From assembly GCF_030548465.1 (NCBI RefSeq), contig NZ_JAUOSF010000002.1, forward strand, positions 62,001 through 126,000: 64,000 nt of DNA. Reading direction: 5' to 3'. This stretch comes from Tamlana sp. 2_MG-2023. GTDB taxonomy: Bacteria; Bacteroidota; Bacteroidia; Flavobacteriales; Flavobacteriaceae. Position 1 is the stretch's first letter; every line of letters begins with the position of its first letter. A model generated the notes under the pieces. That model saw only the letters and a program-made list of their open reading frames with translations. It ran no database searches and had not been told where the DNA came from. Below, piece after piece: positions 60,269 through 64,000 of this stretch. The position numbers and the translations under genes were made by a program.

Positions 60269-61600
60269 TTAAGCTTTTTTTAGTCCGAGTGTATGACCGA
60301 AAAAAGCATAATAAAGAATGAACGCGTAACATGGCAATAAAATCCAATACCCGTAAGAAGCAGCTTCCGCAGTAGCGGCAACGGTATCACTTCCTAAAGC
60401 AATTAAATCTTCTTTTTTGCTATCTACCAACGCCCCATAAAGCGGCGGAATAATAGCACCACCAGAAATAGCCATAATTAGTAGGGCAGAGGCTGTTTTT
60501 GTGAATTTCCCTAAGCCTGTTAGTGCTAAAGGCCAAATAGCAGGCCACACTAAAGCGTTTGCTATACCTAAGGCAGCAACAAACAATACAGAAGTAAACC
60601 CTGTTGTGAATACAATACAAAACGATAAAAGCACGCCTAAGATAGCACTAGCTTTTAAAGCAGTTGCTTGACTCACGTATTTTGGGATTAAAAATACACC
60701 CACGGCATAGGTAGCTACCATCGCCATTAAGGTAAATAGGGTAAAAAATTTGGCGTCTTCAACAGGGATATCTAATGAAATACCATAAGAAATAATAGTA
60801 TCTCCAGCGATAACTTCTACGCCTACATAAAGGAATAAGGCTAACACGCCCAACCATAAATGTGGAAATTGAAAGATACTAGACTTTGCTTTTTCACCAG
60901 TTTCGGAAACTTCAATAGGGGCAGCTTCAACATTTGGTAGCGGTGCCTTTAATATTAATAGCCCTAAAACTACTAACACCACAGCCATAATGAGATATGG
61001 TGTCACCACGCTGTCTGCCATTGTGTTTAGTAACGTTGCTTTTTCAGAAGCATCAACCAGAGTTAATTTTTCTTTTATCTCATCGATTCCAGATAATAAA
61101 ATGGCTCCGAAAATCACTGAACCTAAAGCACCTGCTACTTTATTCGCAATGCCCATTATGGCAATACGTTTTGCGGCACTTTCAATGGGACCTAAAATAG
61201 TGATGTAAGGATTGGAAGCCGTTTGAAGTAAGGTCATTCCAGCGCCTTGTATAAAAATAGCAGTTAAGAACATCCAATAGGTTCTTGCTGCTGCAGCAGG
61301 AATAAATAATAAAGCCCCAACAGCCATAATAATTAATCCTAAGGACATCCCTTTTTTGTATCCTATTTTATTGAGAATATAAGATGCAGGCAAGGCCATT
61401 ACAACAAAGGAAATATAAGAGGCTGAAGCCACTAAATATGATTGGGCATCGGTAAGTTCGTTAATGGTTTTCATGAATGGAATTAGGGCGCCATTGATCC
61501 AGGTTACAAATCCGAATATGAAAAATAGTCCCGCTATAATCATTATAGGAACTAAAGTGTTTTTTTCTGATGTAGAAGTAGTTGTTTGGTTATTAGACAT
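60269..61600 (-). CDS. FucP-type sugar MFS transporter
   Basis: This 443-residue protein has 12 helices and the FGHS/FucP subfamily features: Phe-Ile-Phe-Gly-Phe-Val-Thr-Trp-Ile-Asn-Gly-Ala-Leu-Ile-Pro in helix 1, and Gly-Ala-Gly-Met-Thr-Leu-Leu-Gln-Thr-Ala-Ser-Asn-Pro-Tyr. It probably imports a monosaccharide (fucose, glucose/galactose or N-acetylglucosamine; the last is favoured by the adjacent NagX-like gene). It is cotranscribed with the NagX-like gene and follows the LytTR gene by 30 bases. Confidence 0.92.
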   Translation of the reverse strand: MSNNQTTTSTSEKNTLVPIMIIAGLFFIFGFVTWINGALIPFMKTINELTDAQSYLVASASYISFVVMALPASYILNKIGYKKGMSLGLIIMAVGALLFIPAAAARTYWMFLTAIFIQGAGMTLLQTASNPYITILGPIESAAKRIAIMGIANKVAGALGSVIFGAILLSGIDEIKEKLTLVDASEKATLLNTMADSVVTPYLIMAVVLVVLGLLILKAPLPNVEAAPIEVSETGEKAKSSIFQFPHLWLGVLALFLYVGVEVIAGDTIISYGISLDIPVEDAKFFTLFTLMAMVATYAVGVFLIPKYVSQATALKASAILGVLLSFCIVFTTGFTSVLFVAALGIANALVWPAIWPLALTGLGKFTKTASALLIMAISGGAIIPPLYGALVDSKKEDLIALGSDTVAATAEAASYGYWILLPCYAFILYYAFFGHTLGLKKA

Positions 61601-61630
61601 GGTTGTTTTTTAAAATTCTTAATATTTGAG

Positions 61631-62353
61631 TTAGTTATCTTTATCGTCGTTTATATTGAAAATGCGTTCTTTAGCCTGTTTGGTGTAGTTTCGGCCTATA
61701 GGGATTTTTCTACTTGAAATTTCTACAGTATTGCCTTCTAAAGCACTAATTTTATTGATGGAAACCGTATAAGATCTATGAATACGCATGAAGTTAGAGT
61801 GTGGCAATTCTTCAGTAATCGCTGAGAGCGATTTGTGTACCACATGATCCCCTAGTTTCGTGATGACTTTAATGTAATCTTTTAGGCTTTCTATGTATAA
61901 TATGTCGTTTAAATTGATTTTTATAAGTTTCTTATTGACTTTCAGAAAAATATGAGGTTCTTGTTGTAAGCTAGCATCAACCGCCATATTACTTACAAAA
62001 ACTTGTTGGTATATTTTATTTACTGTTTTTAAGAAGCGATTAAAAGGTATAGGCTTAACCAAATAATCTAAAATATTGAGTTCGTAACTTTTAATAGCAT
62101 ATTCACGATAGGCTGTGGTAATAACGATAAGTGGTTTATAGCTTAGGTTATCTATAAATGCAAATCCCGACATTTCTGGCATATTGATGTCTAGAAAAAT
62201 AACATCAATCTTTTCCTGTTCCAAAACACGATATGCTTTTAATGGATTGTTAAAAGTTTCAACTATCTCAATATGATCGAAGTTTTTTAAATGACTCTCA
62301 ATTACCGTAATAGCAAGAGGTTCGTCATCAATAATAATGCATTTAATTTTCAT
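61631..62353 (-). CDS. LytTR-type response regulator
   Basis: This 240-residue protein has a receiver domain (Ile-Ile-Asp-Asp-Glu-Pro; phospho-Asp in Ile-Phe-Leu-Asp-Ile-Asn-Met-Pro) and a C-terminal LytTR DNA-binding domain (about 135-235, with Tyr-Ile-Glu-Ser-Leu-Lys-Asp-Tyr-Ile-Lys-Val and Phe-Met-Arg-Ile-His-Arg-Ser-Tyr). Its start overlaps the kinase stop by 4 bases. The likely targets are the sugar transporter operon downstream and the divergent SusC gene. Confidence 0.93.
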   Translation of the reverse strand: MKIKCIIIDDEPLAITVIESHLKNFDHIEIVETFNNPLKAYRVLEQEKIDVIFLDINMPEMSGFAFIDNLSYKPLIVITTAYREYAIKSYELNILDYLVKPIPFNRFLKTVNKIYQQVFVSNMAVDASLQQEPHIFLKVNKKLIKINLNDILYIESLKDYIKVITKLGDHVVHKSLSAITEELPHSNFMRIHRSYTVSINKISALEGNTVEISSRKIPIGRNYTKQAKERIFNINDDKDN

Positions 62354-63333
62354 TGGGTAGGTATTTTTAAATACAGTTTATATAAATTATCTTCTACTGT
62401 AGAGTACAAAACATAATTATTTGCAAACAGTAGATTAAGTCGTCGTTTAGCGTTTTGATTTCCTATGCCGCCGTTTTCTACTTTTAAAACATTGGGGTTA
62501 AAGTTATTTATAATATTAATTTCAATAAAACCAGAGTTCAAAACTTCAAAGCTCATGTTAATTTTAAGTTTATCATTCTGTTTCATACCGTGTTTAAAAC
62601 AGTTTTCAACAAAGGAAAGTAAGAGTAGTGGCGGCACGCATACATCTTCAATATCTCCTGTAATGTCCATTTCGGCTTCAACACTATCATTAAACCGAAT
62701 GCGTTCAATATCTATAAAGTTGTTGATATGATTTATTTCTTGAAGCAAACTGGCTTTTGAGCTTTTTACTTCATATAAAATGTATTGCATCATATCCGAT
62801 AGCTTTAAAACCAGATGTGGTGCTCTATCCGATTTACTTAATGTTAAAGCATACAAGTTGTTTAATGTATTGAAGAAGAAGTGTGGCTGAATTTGAGTGC
62901 GTAAATATTTAAGTTCGGTACTCATTTGTAGTTTCGCTAAATCTTCATTAAGTCGTTTTTCAATGGACCAATCAATAACAATTTTAATGGCTGTTGTGAA
63001 ACCAATCACATAAAGTTCACCTAAAACTACGGCAATAATATGATTCAGCTCCATAAAATTACCAGGTGTTTCTGCTTCTGGCCAAATTTCTTCAGTAACT
63101 AAAACATAGTTCAAGCCTGTTCTAACTAAGTAAACCATAAATAACATACTGGCTAGTGATAAAATATAAATCAGGTATTTTTTCCGAAGAATATAGCGTG
63201 GTATTAAATAATAGATATTGATATATACTATTATAATATGAATAGGGAATTCTACTAAGTTTGATTTTAGTGAATACCAATAGTCATTAAAATAACTCCC
63301 CCATCTTACAAAATTGAAAAGGAAGTAGCTCAA
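62350..63333 (-). CDS. LytS-like sensor histidine kinase
   Basis: This protein has at least 327 residues, with four predicted N-terminal helices (about 1-135), then the His_kinase (PF06580-type) H-box Gln-Ile-Gln-Pro-His-Phe-Phe-Phe-Asn-Thr-Leu-Asn-Asn-Leu and the ATPase N and G boxes (Asn-Cys-Phe-Lys-His-Gly; Gly-Gly-Ile-Gly-Asn-Gln-Asn). The only standard start is a TTG at 63333, but the frame stays open to 63420 and encodes a family-like extension (Lys-Tyr-His-Ile-Val-Phe-Trp-Leu). Translation may begin upstream at a rare codon such as ATT 63363. Confidence 0.9.
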   Translation of the reverse strand: MSYFLFNFVRWGSYFNDYWYSLKSNLVEFPIHIIIVYINIYYLIPRYILRKKYLIYILSLASMLFMVYLVRTGLNYVLVTEEIWPEAETPGNFMELNHIIAVVLGELYVIGFTTAIKIVIDWSIEKRLNEDLAKLQMSTELKYLRTQIQPHFFFNTLNNLYALTLSKSDRAPHLVLKLSDMMQYILYEVKSSKASLLQEINHINNFIDIERIRFNDSVEAEMDITGDIEDVCVPPLLLLSFVENCFKHGMKQNDKLKINMSFEVLNSGFIEINIINNFNPNVLKVENGGIGNQNAKRRLNLLFANNYVLYSTVEDNLYKLYLKIPTQ

Positions 63334-63626
63334 CCAGAATACGATATGATATTTGATTGGAATGTTAACAGTCGATTTGTTATTATGTGTTGAAATAATT
63401 TTAGCTTTATGTTGATTTTGTTATTAAAATCTTATTAAGATTCAACAATTTTAGTGATATATTTATTAATTAGCAATAAAAAGACGAATACTTTGAAAGC
63501 CAATATGCACTAATCGTTTACAAAATGTTGTCTGTGTGTTAAATCGTGTCGTTTATATAAAATTTTTTAAAAGAAATTTAATATTAGATAGTTTGGCTCA
63601 ACTTAAAAAAACAAAACAATCAAATT

Positions 63627-64000
63627 ATGAAACAAAACTTACAAACATTTTTCTTGTTTTCTTTTCTATTATTTGCTGTTCAATTTTCGTTTGGACAAGA
63701 GAAGGAAATAAAGGGAACAGTAACTTCAAAGGCGGATGGGATTCCGTTACCAGGAGTTAATGTTACGGTACAAGGTACTACTAACGGTGCCCAAACAGAT
63801 TTTGATGGACATTATTCACTTACAGTGAATTCAGGTGACGTTTTAGCCTTTTCTTATTTAGGAATGACAACTAAATTAATTACAGTAGGGCAGCAAGACG
63901 TAATTAACGCACAGCTAGAAGAAGATGCGGAAGAGCTTAAAGCTGTTGTAGTTACGGCTTTAGGTATTAAAAAGGAGCGTAAAGCACTTACTTATTCGGC
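63627..64000 (+). CDS. SusC/RagA family TonB-linked outer-membrane protein (N-terminal part)
   Basis: The ORF starts at ATG 63627 and runs off the window after about 124 codons. It has a signal peptide (about 1-23, ending Phe-Ser-Phe-Gly-Gln) and a carboxypeptidase-regulatory-like domain (about 27-105, Gly-Thr-Val-Thr and Pro-Leu-Pro-Gly-Val-Asn-Val-Thr-Val-x-Gly-Thr). The start of the plug follows (Val-Val-Val-Thr-Ala-Leu-Gly-Ile-x-Lys-Glu-x-Lys-Ala-Leu). This is the canonical SusC beginning. It should import a glycan oligomer with a SusD partner beyond the window, and is divergent from the LytS/LytTR system. Confidence 0.93.
   Translation, partial: MKQNLQTFFLFSFLLFAVQFSFGQEKEIKGTVTSKADGIPLPGVNVTVQGTTNGAQTDFDGHYSLTVNSGDVLAFSYLGMTTKLITVGQQDVINAQLEEDAEELKAVVVTALGIKKERKALTYS

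Noticed and set aside
63536-63760. 74-residue ORF upstream of and overlapping the SusC start
   Set aside because: It lies in another frame over the SusC signal peptide, which is strongly supported, and its product has no family features.

Overview
The window reads as a chromosomal segment of a member of the Flavobacteriaceae (Bacteroidota). The evidence is the low GC content, gliding genes gldF and gldG, a secreted protein with a C-terminal type IX sorting domain, a SusC-type TonB-dependent receptor, lineage-restricted DUF families (DUF4294, DUF6048, DUF6452), and several promoters of the Bacteroidota form TAnnTTTG, some with an upstream TTG. I see no prophage, insertion sequence, CRISPR array, tRNA or rRNA. 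Most of the segment is core genome, with two small toxin-antitoxin pairs and several families of intergenic repeats. The genus cannot be fixed from the sequence.

Layout. 1-2.6 kb: lrgB (cut by the window edge), lrgA, a small membrane protein and dnaN, all minus strand. 2.7-6.6 kb: gldF, an overlapping membrane ORF with a BamE-like tail, gldG and a DUF62-family enzyme. 6.8-11.5 kb, plus strand: phoH-like ATPase, outer-membrane barrel, purC, type IX-secreted protein. 11.9-19.6 kb: alpha-carbonic anhydrase, a DUF1624 acyltransferase-like protein, acs, then facing it an exonuclease, a cNMP/CBS/DUF294 protein and a fumarylacetoacetate hydrolase-like protein. 19.8-28.8 kb: ABC exporter, DinB, Bcr/CflA exporter, TetR-AarF pair, HigBA, Crp/Fnr-NTF2-YceI, and a short DEAD-box-like protein.

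28.9-33.6 kb is the most interesting stretch. A histidine kinase and an NtrC-type regulator are followed by a well-formed sigma-54 (-24/-12) promoter with an upstream dyad. This drives an apparent five-gene operon: a 54-residue four-cysteine protein, a 47-residue basic peptide, a GreA/GreB (Rnk)-type RNA polymerase factor, a helical protein and a tandem universal stress protein. I infer a two-component, sigma-54-controlled stress or dormancy module.

33.8-42.7 kb: collagen-like lipoprotein, a three-gene acyl-CoA carboxylase operon, NUDIX hydrolase, M42 peptidase, DUF4294, hemolysin III-like protein, GNAT acetyltransferase, DUF4268. 43-53.6 kb: DUF885 peptidase, ZIP transporter, two methyltransferases, a second toxin-antitoxin pair, OsmC, DUF6048/DUF6452, rlmD, and rocD behind a structured leader. 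53.8-59 kb: BCCT transporter, DUF2007, pheT. 59-64 kb: an NagX-like protein, a FucP-type sugar transporter and a LytS/LytTR two-component system, divergent from a SusC gene that runs off the window. The last four genes look like a regulated glycan (perhaps amino-sugar) uptake locus.
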